Shown: piece by piece, positions 1-10,460 of the stretch | How the letters are laid out: each line of letters starts with the position of its first letter | How positions within the stretch are numbered: position 1 is the stretch's first letter | Source: Massariosphaeria phaeospora | Lineage: Eukaryota > Ascomycota > Dothideomycetes > Pleosporales | DNA: 64,000 nucleotides | Assembly (NCBI GenBank): GCA_011032825.1 | Contig: JAADJZ010000034.1 | Location: 62,001 to 126,000, forward strand | Direction of reading: 5' to 3' | Program-made: the position numbers and the translations under genes | Notes under the pieces: generated by a model | Databases searched by the model: none | What the model saw: the letters and a program-made list of their open reading frames with translations, nothing else | Told to the model about the DNA's origin: nothing

Positions 1-2160
1 GCTTTGGGAAGCGTGCAGCACACCAGGCTAGATGCACTGTTACGCCCGCGCGAGTCCATGATTTGCAGCACTCAAGTTTTGAGCAGCACAAGAAACGAAT
101 ATGTTTCTCCTGCGAGCGATAGCGGCTTCGCGAGTGACGCACTTCAGCCATGGTCAGCCTTCAAGACCTTTTGTAGAACCGTCCGTTCGAGGGAAAGGTC
201 ATTATTTCTCTTTTGATTGCTATTTCGAGCCGGACGCAGGCCATGCAATCTGGGTCTCTTGGGTTTTAGAGCCTTTGAGGAAGCTCGTGTAGGTTGGGTT
301 AGGAGAAGAATGAACAGGCGGAACATGGGCTTATATAGATAGGTACACCCCACTCCGACTTGCGGCCAATGATTAGACGGTGAAAGTCATTCGTCCAGTT
401 CGTGGTACGCTTACGCTACCACCGACCGCGAACCCATGGCTTTTTCGGCTAGGTGCTTTTATTGCATCATGGACTGCTGCCGCTTGCGCTCTTCACCAGA
501 ACATAGAGTGGCCGTGAGTCAATTCTTGCCATCTGCATGTTGCTTGCTTTCATAACTTTTGCAAAGCGGCAGTAGTGATGCATAGACAAGACTCTGCCGT
601 CGCAAACATTGCTGCCGCTCTTGCAGCGTTTTGGAGAGTCTAATAAGGGGTTTCCGGATCTTTCGGTTCGAAGTGATACCGGAAATCGAGGAGTAGGTAA
701 TGTTACTCTTCAAACTTATTTCCCAGACATTAATCGCCATTGGTGATTTTTTTATCCAATCTCCAGCAACTGCTCCATGGAACGGATAAGAATGTTTTTT
801 CTTGTTTCCAACCAAATCCTCATGACGCTCTTGATTGATTATTTTATTGCACAAACACGCTCATAAATTTCAGTCCTACGTCTTTCACGCCTACTCCTCC
901 ATGGAATCGAGATCATTTGGTTTTGATATCTCCTCAGCCATCGCGAACAAACGAAGAAGTAACGACGCGGGAACCCATAGCGGTTTTTGATATTCTTTGT
1001 ATACTATATCCTCGACTTAGACCCAAACGGAACGCAACCAAGCATCATCTGGATAGCCATGACTTTAGGAAGCACAAAATCACACAGCTTCATACAGACT
1101 TTGTATGCATGCTTTGAATTTTTCAAAGCCGTCATTTCCAAGAACGTAAAGAGGCGGAAACCCAACGCGACATGAAAATGCCGCCAAGAACTTTTAGACT
1201 GCCACATCAGTTTTTACGCAGTTCTGTTTTTAGATCTTCCGAGGAGACCCATACAAGTGTGTGACATACCATCTATCTCGCAGAAAGATATACCATCGAG
1301 TTCGCCGCGCTGTGCACCTCTCGCCATGCGAGGAATCGCTGCGCATTTCATACCACTCGACGTCGGACTCCGACCCCATAGAATTCAGCCTTGTTTCGTT
1401 TAGATTTTCTTTCAATAGGGTGCTCTGTACAATTTTTATGGTCGCATATGGTGTTCGCTCAGAGATTCGATCACCATGCAACGTTGTTTCGGGCGATTTC
1501 TGGACCGCCACACTCTACAGCTGCGATAGCGTCGTATTTCTCGGCGCGGGATTCCGACTCCCATGAACTTTTGACGACTGGATTTTTCAACACTCCTCGT
1601 AAACGTCGGTGTCGAAGACGCACGCCTCATGGAACGTGTGGTTTTTCCTTTTTATTCACCTCTCCTCTCCACTCCCGTCATAATACCAATTCTTTTACGG
1701 TTTCTAGTCTCCGTTTCCCGCATAACCCTACCCCTAACCTTTTTAATCCCTACAAAGCATACAATGTCTTGCGTTTCATTTCAACACGGCTCGAACAAGG
1801 AGGTCATACAGGACTCTCCCCCCCCTTTTGATTCACACCTCCGCATGAAAACAGTGTCGTGGTATTTCAAGTTGTGGACCCAGACTAAGCCGCGAAAGTC
1901 ATATCGGTACCGGACGCCGGTCTCGACTCCCCTCACCATAAGTATTTGCGCATCTGTATTTTACTTGCTCCGACATGAGGTACTGTCGAAAGTACTTTAA
2001 TTGCAATGTCGGGAAAGGGGATGGAGGGTTCGTGCTCGGCAAACATGTGCGTCTTTTCTCGCCATTTCAGTTCTTTTAGAAAAAAGCAGATTTTTACGAT
2101 TTCCAGTTCGCTGTTCATTTATTCTGGCTGGGCCCCAGATCTCGCATGCGCGTGGCTGAT
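1..2160. other. Gene-free stretch, no supported CDS
   Basis: Open frames here are short, overlap on both strands and have shadow-like composition, so I call no gene. A minus-strand TATATAAG-type box lies at about 330-338. Several CATG motifs followed 15-25 bases later by T-runs (around 776, 821 and 1563-1630) vaguely resemble the layout of the array at 2170-2897, but I could not derive a repeat consensus. A short telomere-like CCCTA/CCCCTAA patch near 1725-1738 is too short to matter. Confidence 0.5.
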
Positions 2161-2169
2161 AGTGGATTT

Positions 2170-2897
2170 TGTTGCGGGACGCAGAGGGGAGAGCGGACAT
2201 GTTTCCATGGTGAGATGAGTTTTTCAGTGTTGGGACGCAGAGGGAAGACCGGGCATATATGATAGCCAGAAGACTTTTCAGAGAGCCAGGACACAGAGAG
2301 GGGAGCGGACATGGAACAGCATCCAAGTTGTTTTACAGTGCCAGGACGCAGAGAGAAGACCGGTCATAATATTGTTTGCCCGTTTTTTTTTTTGGAGTGC
2401 CAGGACACAGCGAGGAGCGGTCATGCAACCGGAGCCTTGTAGATTTTAAAGCGCCAGGACACAAAAGAGATATCCAGCCATGAAAGCGAGCCAGAACTAT
2501 CTTTGAAGTGCCAGGTCCCAGGCAGAGAAGCGAGCATGCCTCTGTGGGCTCGGGGATTTTTACAATGCTGGAACACAAAGAGATCCAAACATGCGTGATT
2601 GAAATGTCTGGTATTGGAGTGTTGAGACACGGAGAGAGGAGCGGGCATATCTTCGAAGTCGCGGGTATTTTATAGCGCCACGACACAGAGAGTTCTAGAC
2701 ATACCTTGCTCAGATTGGGGTTTTAAAGTCCCAGGACACACAGAGAGGACCAGACATGGATTGGCTATCGTAGAGTTTTTAGAGTGGCGCGACACAAAGA
2801 GATCCAGACATTGGTCGCATCCACATGGTATTTTACAGTGCCAGGACACAAGGAGGACAACCATGAACAAGCATTCTATGGCTTTTTAGAGTGCCAG
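2170..2897 (-). repeat. Repeat/spacer array: ~13 degenerate ~30-bp repeats with unique ~25-bp spacers
   Basis: Cores start near 2170, 2226, 2282, 2337, 2396, 2450, 2507, 2564, 2618, 2674, 2727, 2783, 2837 and, partial, 2890. The period is therefore 53-59 bp and not a fixed multiple of 3. On the plus strand each core reads roughly AGTGCCAGGACACAGAGAG, then a GGACCGGACATG-like end, then a unique 20-28 bp spacer ending in a T/A-rich run. Read on the minus strand, each unit starts ATG and runs through CTCTGTGTCCTGGCACT to TAAAA. In at least five units this gives a closed micro-ORF of 10-11 codons, such as MSGSLCVAPL, MFGSLCVPAL and MSRTLCVVAL. A TATA box sits upstream on the same strand. Function is unknown. 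The cores are too divergent for a CRISPR array and the host is a fungus, so I call it a degenerate tandem repeat. Confidence 0.85.
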
Positions 2898-2958
2898 TGG
2901 CCAACTGACAGTGAAGTGTAGAGAAATTAAGAGAAGAGGAGCAGCGAAACCAAGGGAG

Positions 2959-2966
2959 CTTATATA
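2959..2966 (-). promoter_or_regulatory. Candidate TATA box reading into the repeat array
   Basis: The minus strand reads TATATAAG, followed 60-70 bases later by the first array unit (partial core at 2890). It suits a Pol II promoter transcribing the array leftwards. The match is seen directly; promoter function is inference. Confidence 0.4.
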
Positions 2967-3669
2967 CTCTCATGCCCTCAGGCGCTTACTAATTACTCAC
3001 CATGGATGCCGAATCGACTGCATTTTGATTGGCTGTGGCTAAGACTGCTGACTACAAGATTCGGTCATTTCGTGCTACCCGCCACCCAGAGGTTGACCGT
3101 GTTCCCGAAACCCACCGACGCATTATGACATGTATCGAAGATCTTATTTTGTGATGCTACAAAAGTTTTTACGTATTGAGCTAGGTTGAGCAAACGGTAT
3201 GAGTTTTCTTGAGCGATGGAGCGTGCTATACCGTCGCGTGGATCGATGAAGCTATCACACCGCACGGCAGGAAGGCAAAGAAGAAGTAAAAGAGCAAGGC
3301 ATTGGAAACAAATTCCTCAAGACTCCAAGAATTGGACATACGAATAGACTTTCTCAGTCATTATTTTGCCATCTGCTCCGTTGAGCACAATCCACCGCCT
3401 AATGCTGGGGCCGGGTAAAAATAATTTATGATTCCACATGGTGGCTGAAATCTTGCAAAAGATTCAGACAGCCAACATACATCCTGTATGATATCTTGAA
3501 CGCCGGAGATCCAGATACCCTATGTTTGTTGACTAAGAAGACGGGGAGATATCGAGTGACTATTATGTTACCCAAAGGAGCTGCAGGGTATATGATGACG
3601 GAAAAGAAAACCAGGAAGAGCGGAAACACGGCACGAAATTTCGCGTCGTGAGTCACTATGGTAGTTTCC
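2967..3669. other. Intergenic, nothing recognised
   Basis: I see no coding frame with convincing composition, no RNA gene and no repeat. It includes the 3' flank of the RGS gene, which ends at 3670. Confidence 0.5.
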
Positions 3670-5147
3670 CTAGAAGTAATTGCCGTGGGGGATGGCGCAG
3701 AAGATGCCAACTATTATAATGGATAAGATGAAAGCGGCGAGAATAGCCTGCAGAAAAATGGTGTCCTGGATTTGGCGAAGAGCTGGCTCTTGGATCCAAA
3801 CCTCGCGGTCGAAGACCTTGCGGATGACGTTGCGCTTCTCATATTTGGCGATCCACGGTTCGTCCTCGTAACTGTTACTTGAAGAATTTGAGGTGAGGCT
3901 GTCGACAGAGTTCCCCTTCATGTCGTATCCAGATGGCTCGTCATCGGAAGAGAACAACTCCCACGGACGCAGATGACGGTGGTGCATGCCGTGGAGAACG
4001 ACGCACATGCCTTTCCAGGCAGCAACAAGCGTGGAGATGCCGATCAGCAGACCAAGAATGGATATTACACGCCATGCACGTCCTGCACTGCTAAGAGTGA
4101 GAATAGTCGCAGTGGCAAGACCAAGGACGATACCACTAACACCAAGACCGCGAGCAAAGATCACACGAGGACGGTTTCCGTTACAGATGGTCCAACGTAT
4201 AAAGTTGGGGTGAGCCTGGCACCGAAGAGTCCATTCGACCGTTGTAATGACATGGTGAAGGGCTGATGGATGAGTCGTGTTTTGCAATGCATGGAGAACT
4301 GCGGTCCGTTCTCTAGACGACAAGTTCAATTGGCGTGTGCCACCATCGGCGATATAGATGGAAATAATGCGGCTAATCTCTTCGCGATAGGGCTGTACGG
4401 ATACTGGCGACAATCAGCGGTCGGTTCCTGTAGAAGAAGAAGATTAGGTAAACTCACATGGCTTCCATTTGAGGCCGGCACGCTCAAACGCACCAGAAGC
4501 GCGTTGAGTGTGGTCGGTCTTGCTGGTTAGAGCAAAGCTGGCCTCGGATGAGTCGAAAGACTCTCCATCCCGTTTGTAGCTGTTATCGTTTGGCGTGTGT
4601 GGGGGAGTGAAGAACGGGTTGTCCCTCTCTGGCTCTGCGACCCTGGGCTCGTTGGCGAAATCGGTGCCCTCGAAGATGGCAGCCGTCTCTGGATTGAGGT
4701 GGTTGAAGCGGGCTTGATTCTCAGGCTCGGAATTCACATCAGTCCACTCTGGGGAGAGTGCCTGTTGGTTCTCGGGCAGGTCGTTGAAGCGCTTGGCGTA
4801 ATCGCGATACCAGAGGAAGAACTGGAGGTTTTCGGCAGCCAGCTCGATGTACCTCAGGTAGTTCATGAAGTCTCGAGTAGTGCACGGCTAGTGCCATGTT
4901 AGTGGTTGTACTGTGTGGACAGACACGAGGCAGATGGGTAAACAGAGGAGAGTGGACTCACAGGGCAAACACCGCCTGCAATAATGCGATCGAAGGAAAG
5001 AGCTTCCGGAATGCCATGGGACATGCCACTGCTGCCGGACCTGATGGACGCATTGAGTGTCTGCCGGGTTTGAGAATCCGGGATGGACTCGCTGGAAGAT
5101 GTGTACGAGACGTGTGAAGGGCGCCTATAAGTGATGGGGTAGACCAT
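3670..5147 (-). CDS. rax1: Rax1/RgsB-like membrane protein with N-terminal RGS domain
   Basis: Three exons on the minus strand: 5147-4962, 4887-4458 and 4403-3670, 449 aa in total. The introns are 74 and 54 nt; both donors are GTGAGT and intron 1 has a CTAAC branch point. The ATG at 5147 sits in CACCATGG; the longer open frame upstream begins only with TTG. The RGS domain starts near residue 20 and includes PCTTRDFMNYLRYIELAAEN and FFLWYRDYAKRF across the first junction. A Ser/Glu/Asn-rich insert follows, then QPYREEISRIISIYI and the conserved HPNFIRWTICNGNRPR. Three hydrophobic segments lie in the C-terminal half, the last ending near the C-terminus. An N-terminal RGS domain plus three C-terminal membrane spans in ~450 aa is the layout of yeast Rax1 and Aspergillus RgsB, which act in polarity and G-protein signalling. 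The intron 2 acceptor at 4404 was chosen because the nearer CAG would create an immediate stop. Confidence 0.82.
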
Positions 5148-6900
5148 GGTGACGAGGAGTTGACTTCGGATGGCACCAGATGGGAAGGCGGCGGGATATA
5201 AGGAAGGAAGTGGTGACGATTCGCCGCCTGTTAGTGGAACGTTTAGTGGTGGGGCAACCAAGCGTCTGGAAAGAGAAAGTCGTGTGCGAGCGGGGACTGG
5301 ATGCGTGGAGCAAGTGAGAGTAGTGAAAAGAGAGCAGTGAGCTGGATATGCTTTTAAGTCTTGCCTAGTGCGGAAAAGGTGAAGTTATAGACGGCCCCGA
5401 GACGAGCTACCCGGGCTACTAAGCTTCGCGACGGTGTGACTGCCCCGGACGGGTTGAGCTGACAGGAAACGCTGTGATGGAGGAGAAGAGGGAGGCAAGA
5501 CGGCCGCGTGCACCCCACACGGTATATGTAGGTTCGACAGCAGGACTGGCCGGGGTACAATTGCCTGCCGTCCCTCCGCATAGCTTATCATCGAAGTGGT
5601 GAGGGCGGATGCCCGCTGTCCCGTCGGTGCCAGATGCCAGAGGGCGCCCTAAGGTGGCAGACGTGGTGGCAGATGCCAGAGGGCGCCCTAAGGTGGCAGA
5701 GGCGTGAGGCGTGGTTGCACATGGCCCTACCACCCTACCACCTAGTGAGCGGCTGCCGTGTGCGTCGAGCACTCGAGGTCGCCGTCTTGCGCCGGGCAGG
5801 GGCGCAGCGCCCAAGAAGTGGCCAGCTGGGCCCGGCCACCGCACCGCGCACCGCGCACCGCGAGCGTTCACCGATGCCAGTGCCATGCTGCGTTAGGGAC
5901 TGCCTGCTTGCTGGTATCGTCGCCGGGTCCAATGCGCTTTCACAACACTGCATGTGGCGTCGGCAATCTGGGCAAGCGAAGAATGGCTCGATCCATCCCG
6001 CGCCGAGCTTCGGGCCAATCTAGAGTGCCACCAATGGACTGCGTATCACGCCGTCCGCCAGTTCTGTAGACAGTTCGGCGACACAGCGGCCATGGTCTGC
6101 CTGTCAGAGGCGCCGAGGTGGTCCGGAACTTTGTTAGAGGGGCGTTCCATTCTTCCCCGCACATCCATCGTTGGCTGATGGTTGAGGCAAAGCGGCTAGT
6201 GAGGAAAGCGCAAAGCCTGGGCATGCGTGGTAAGAGGTGCGCAGGTGCTCAAGCAGCAGGCAGGATGACGCTGTTCCAGCCCGCCACCGTGTAGTTACTG
6301 CCATCACTCCGCGTCCTCGCCATTTTCACGGCAGCTGGCATCGCAGCATCGCACCAATCAGGAGCAGAACCGAGTGATTTGCCCTAGGTTCAGGTCCCAC
6401 TTCCCGCTTCCCGCTTCTGCACAATTTCAACTCCTCACCCATCACCTCGAGTCTCCAATAATCGACCCCCACTCGACGCCACGTTGCATGTTCCTGACGG
6501 CCGCTTTTCATTGAATCATCGCCATGCACACTACGCAAGCTGGAACCAGAAAAGCAACTGTCGAAGCAGCGCGCCGTCAGCTCCCAAAAAGCAACATGCC
6601 GCGCCCGCCCCTTCATCGTAAACAATTTCCAGGAACTGCCGTGGCGGGAAGATACGGCGCTCTGCCCGTGGGCTAATCACTGCTGGTACCTGCCTTCATG
6701 ATAGTAGGTCCCATGCAAGGGTAGCAATACATTTGAGCCGTTCACCCTCAGGAGCGAAGGGGAAGGCTACTTGTATGGGCTACCCCATCAACTGCTTGTT
6801 TGTTCAACTAGGAATATATTTCCCAACATCATTAGCAACCCCGTATCTCCCACATGTTTTCCCCAATTTGACTCTCCGTTTGCTAATCTTGCAACAGAAT
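5148..6900. other. GC-rich intergenic region without a supported gene
   Basis: Long open frames on both strands (for example 5419-5886 minus and 5634-6023 plus) overlap one another and are Arg/Pro/Ser/Ala-rich, as expected from GC-rich noncoding DNA. None has a recognisable domain. The first 200 bp should contain the promoter of the RGS gene. Confidence 0.5.
5632..5709. repeat. 39-bp tandem duplication
   Basis: AGATGCCAGAGGGCGCCCTA begins at 5632 and again at 5671, giving two tandem 39-bp units that are identical over about the first 29 bp and diverge towards the ends. It contains the palindromic GGGCGCCC. No function is evident. Confidence 0.85.
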
Positions 6901-7044
6901 CCACCCACCATGGACGCCACGCCGACACGCCTCGATTCCCCGATGATCGATGGAAAGGCCAGCCGTTTCTTGTCTGAAGTCACCTTACAGCTCGAAGCTC
7001 CCGATCGGCGAAGCTAATACCCTAGCTCAACTAGCTAGATCAAT

Positions 7045-7470
7045 GTTCAGACCATCCTCAGCTTCCGATTGGATAACTTGGTCACGAACTACGACTACGC
7101 GGCCCCAGTTGCTTTATGTAACACAAAGTCTTTGGACAACTTCCGGGCCTGGAATCCCTAGTTCTCCCTGTGGAACATCGCGTATATCCAGAATGTCTGG
7201 TACGGATCATGCGGGTCGTCTGCTCAAGTGGTACCACCGAAAGCTCTGGGGAAGACCGATGCGCCATATGGATAATGTTTCTAGCTCTACGATCGAGGTC
7301 CAGATCTGGCGGATTCCATGTGCAAAAGCAATGGTCCCGGCTTAGGGGTGCCGAAGAAAAGCCTCCCAGCTGGTGGCGGAATTTGTCCAGCTTGCTGGAC
7401 CACATTGCTTTGCAACATTGACATAAACACGAACATCTCTGCCACTATCTGGAGCGTCTCTGGACATTGA
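7045..7470 (+). pseudogene. Possible RIP-damaged gene fragment, product unknown
   Basis: One frame runs 141 codons to a TGA at 7468 and is broken by only three stops: TAG at 7159, TAA at 7273 and TAG at 7282. Each is one C-to-T change from a Gln codon, the CpA-to-TpA change typical of RIP. The frame has protein-like composition (YDYAAPVALCNTKSLDNFRAW, later WNIAYIQNVWYGSCGSS) with scattered Cys and Trp. I recognise no family; a small secreted Cys-containing protein is possible. An ATG at 6910 in good context lies upstream but would need an intron. The competing fully open frame 6950-7345 is Ser/Arg/Thr-rich and looks like a shadow. Confidence 0.33.
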
Positions 7471-8347
7471 GGAGTAATGATGACTCGGGTTCATAAGACT
7501 TGCCAGCCCACCAAACACATTTACCTTTGACTGACTTTGACAAACCAACGAGTTACGACTTTCAACCATTTGCATACCAACATGTAAAGATGGAGTCCTC
7601 GCCACAGTCGTGGGTGATCAATGGACTACTATAACTGACGCAGTGGGTCACTCTGGACCACTTTTTCAGCATCGTGCTCGAAGCAATAAGACGCCAAGAC
7701 TCAAAGCGGTTGCACTTCACAAGGCATACTTCCAGAAGTACTCTAAGACGAAGGTATATCCCCTGGAATTATCTCTGCTGGTATGAACAGGCTGAACTGT
7801 AAATTCCCTACTTGGCTCGTCTCACCATTAGTTCGTCGCTGTATTGGGCGTTTTCTTATATGCGCAAGTTATGATTTTGCAGTTACAGTCTTTTCAGATC
7901 TTCGCTTAATTCTGAAAGGCTATGTGTTAAACAGATGTTTAAGTATGTGGATTCACTTGTCGTTGTTAACAGTCGTTGTTAAGGCAATCGCCATTCTAGG
8001 GGTTGTAGAGGTAAGAGGGCAACCTTGCCCGGGTGTGCATCCGAGACGAACTATGCTAGGGGAGGGTAGGATTCTCCGCTCAGGAATTACCACACGCAAT
8101 ACCTTCGCATGATTGTCTTGAGCATCGTGTGCTGCCTTACGTCACTGGCAAACCTCATTTTGGCCTAGCGCCACGGTCACCGTTGAAGGTTGACGAGAGG
8201 AAGGTGCGGCCCACGACAGAGATTTCGACAACGAAAACGACTCTCCTCACTCTCATCACTCTCCTCCTCTGTCTCCGTTTCCCTGTACCTTCTCCCTACT
8301 TCTCTGAACTTCTGTTCTGCCTTCAACCCCCACGACCTTTCCTCACT
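7471..8347. other. Intergenic, nothing supported
   Basis: No frame here has convincing protein composition. The last ~130 bp are C/T-rich, as is common for fungal 5' untranslated regions, and lead into the astacin-like gene. Confidence 0.45.
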
Positions 8348-8350
8348 GCA

Positions 8351-9593
8351 AAGACTACTTCCGCCCTGCAGCTGTTGTCTCTCCTCGTCGCGACATTAGT
8401 TGCAACCGTGGCCCTGGCTGCTCCGGCACCCGATCATGACCACATCGGCTCAGATCTGCAGAAAGGGGATGTGATGTCCACTCCGGGCACAGGCTATGCG
8501 GATCAGCTCTTTTGGAAGAAGGCGTTGCCCTGGCCACTTGACGATGATGACACCGGCTACTGCACAGTCAAGTACTGCTATGACAACCAAGACACCAAGA
8601 ACGGTCTCAATTCAGCCTGGAATCTGGCACACTGGATTTGGCTCAAAGCCCTGGGCGGACCCGCAAGCAAAGAGACAAACCACTGCCTCAGGTTCAAAGA
8701 GATTGAGGTGGACCAAAAGAAGCATCCCGGCGCTACAAATTTTTGCTTGACAAATGACAAACGTTGGAACAAGGCAGTACCGGGTGATACGCTGCGCGTC
8801 TCACATGACAAGCATAATCGGGTGAATCGGGCCACCGTTGGCTACTCTAAAGAGACCTCCGCCGGTCGGAACTGGGTCGTTCTCGATACGATTCCGTGGA
8901 TGCAAGCCTCTATATTCGTTCATGAGGTGCGTCTTCCCATTGCCCCCTTTTGCACTCGCTAACGTAGCCCAGATCGGATACAGTGAGATGTCTTCTTCGT
9001 CTCACGTTTGTCAGCTAACAACAAATAGTCCTAGGGATGATACACGAACATCAACGAGTGGACCGTAAGTACCACATATCACGGACAGGTACTTGAACCC
9101 GGCTCTGACTTCATCTACAGGTGACGAGTATATCAGATTCCGATGCGACAAGCTAGCAGGCTATGACAATGCACACGCTAGATGCATGCAAGAAGAGCAC
9201 TGCAGAATCGACCTGATGTGCGACAATTTCGAGATGGCTTATAGCATCGACTTCATAGATGCTCTCCAATATGTTCGGGGAGGGAACGGTGGCTCTCATG
9301 ACGCCGACGCTGACCTCGACTTCGAGTCAATCATGATATACGCTTCAGACGACTGGGCCCCGAACGAGGATTGCGCTCAGGACAAAGACCTTTCGAACTG
9401 TCCTCTGGCAAAAAGGGAGCCTGGTGTTGAACAATACTCCTGGATTGACGATACCGTGTGGCCGTCGAAGGGGGACGTGGACTTCGTCCGGATATGGTAT
9501 CAATGGACTCCCGATTTCGGTAATGCGGAGAGGGATGCATACCTTGGCAGTAGGGAAAACGCCAACCTAACCGTTCCGACCTGGCTCTATTGA
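8351..9593 (+). CDS. Secreted astacin-family (M12A) metalloprotease-like protein, probably inactive
   Basis: Four exons: 8351-8926, a 10-nt microexon 8973-8982, 9029-9064 and 9121-9593. The introns (46, 46 and 56 nt) have clear branch points (CTAAC, CTAAC, CTGAC). A hydrophobic leader (LLSLLVATLVATVALAAPAP) is followed by an acidic stretch and the catalytic domain. Splicing joins FVHE, IGYILGMIHEHQRVDR and DEYIRF, which is the astacin signature HExxHxxGxxHExxRxDRDxY. The second zinc-binding His is Tyr (HEIGY, codon TAC, one C-to-T from CAC). The Met-turn is SIMIY, and CLRF before the zinc site also fits astacins. No in-frame ATG precedes the leader: the frame opens only at GTG 8129 and the next ATG is at 8474. 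The true start is therefore in an unseen 5' exon or lost. The domain assignment is firm; catalytic death is inference. Confidence 0.75.
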
Positions 9594-10460
9594 GTGGTCT
9601 CGCCTTGGTCCCACTCGCTGATCTTCAGCTGATGGGACACACGGTGTAGCGGGGAATTATCCAAAAACTCCATGATCATATGGTCATATGCTTGCAGATT
9701 CTATTCTGGGAGGAAGGAGCTGGGAATCGCTCCGTATTTAGCTAGGACTCAAAAATCAAAAGCCGACCTACTTGATGCTGTCCTTGAGAACCTCCTTGGA
9801 CGAAGCTTCTGACCCCACTGCTGCGTGTCTGGATATCTGTAGCTGAGCTCCGCACCTGTAGTATACTAGGTGATACCTATATATAGGTGCGTATCAGGAA
9901 TGAGTTATTCCAGAACCAAAAGAACCATCGGGAGTGTTACATGAGACGGGCAAGAAAGACACCTTTTCGTCTTGACCAATTTCACGTGCCAAAGAGCCTG
10001 CCCAGGTGACGCATCGCCATCTTCTTTGTTCACTAACAGGTCAGTAGATGTACCCAAGGACAGCAATCCCACAATCGACGTACGACTTCAAACGGGGCTA
10101 GTGGAGTTTGGGACTCTGTAGGCAAATTGAAGCAACATACAGCGACCTAGATACGTGTAAGTCACAAGATGATATGAAGTATTGAGAAAGGCAAGATAAA
10201 GATTTACAGACATTGATCAGATTAGAACTCTGATTGTATTGTAGTTGTAGTTCGACGATGGAAAACGTAGGATATCTGATGAGTGACAATCGTATGAATC
10301 GACTGTCAGATCCGAGACTCCTAAACACCATCTGCCCTGCCCATTATCTTCATGAAGACAATTCCCTTTTAGCCATACCACCCACCCATATACATGGCCG
10401 CTAGATCTCCAGTTGTTCAACTGTGTAATCATAGTGGTGAGCCTCAATCATCATGCGTGC
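9594..10460. other. Intergenic, nothing recognised
   Basis: This lies between the astacin-like gene and the stop of the minus-strand BRCT gene. A 12-bp palindrome CCTATATATAGG sits near 9876. No other structure is apparent. Confidence 0.5.

Noticed and set aside
1722..1740. Interstitial telomere (CCCTA/CCCCTAA)
   Set aside because: Only about two imperfect units, well within chance in C-rich sequence.
2170..2897. Calling the repeat/spacer array a CRISPR
   Set aside because: The cores differ at many positions between units, the period varies from 53 to 59 bp, no cas-like gene is near and the surrounding genes are spliced fungal genes. I annotated it as a degenerate array instead.
5419..6023. 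Long open frames on both strands (up to 155 codons)
   Set aside because: They overlap each other in several frames, are Arg/Pro/Ala/Ser-rich and lack any recognisable domain, as expected for GC-rich noncoding DNA.
6950..7345. 131-codon open frame on the plus strand
   Set aside because: Its Ser/Arg/Thr-rich composition looks like a shadow. The alternative frame at 7045-7470 is more protein-like despite three RIP-type stops.
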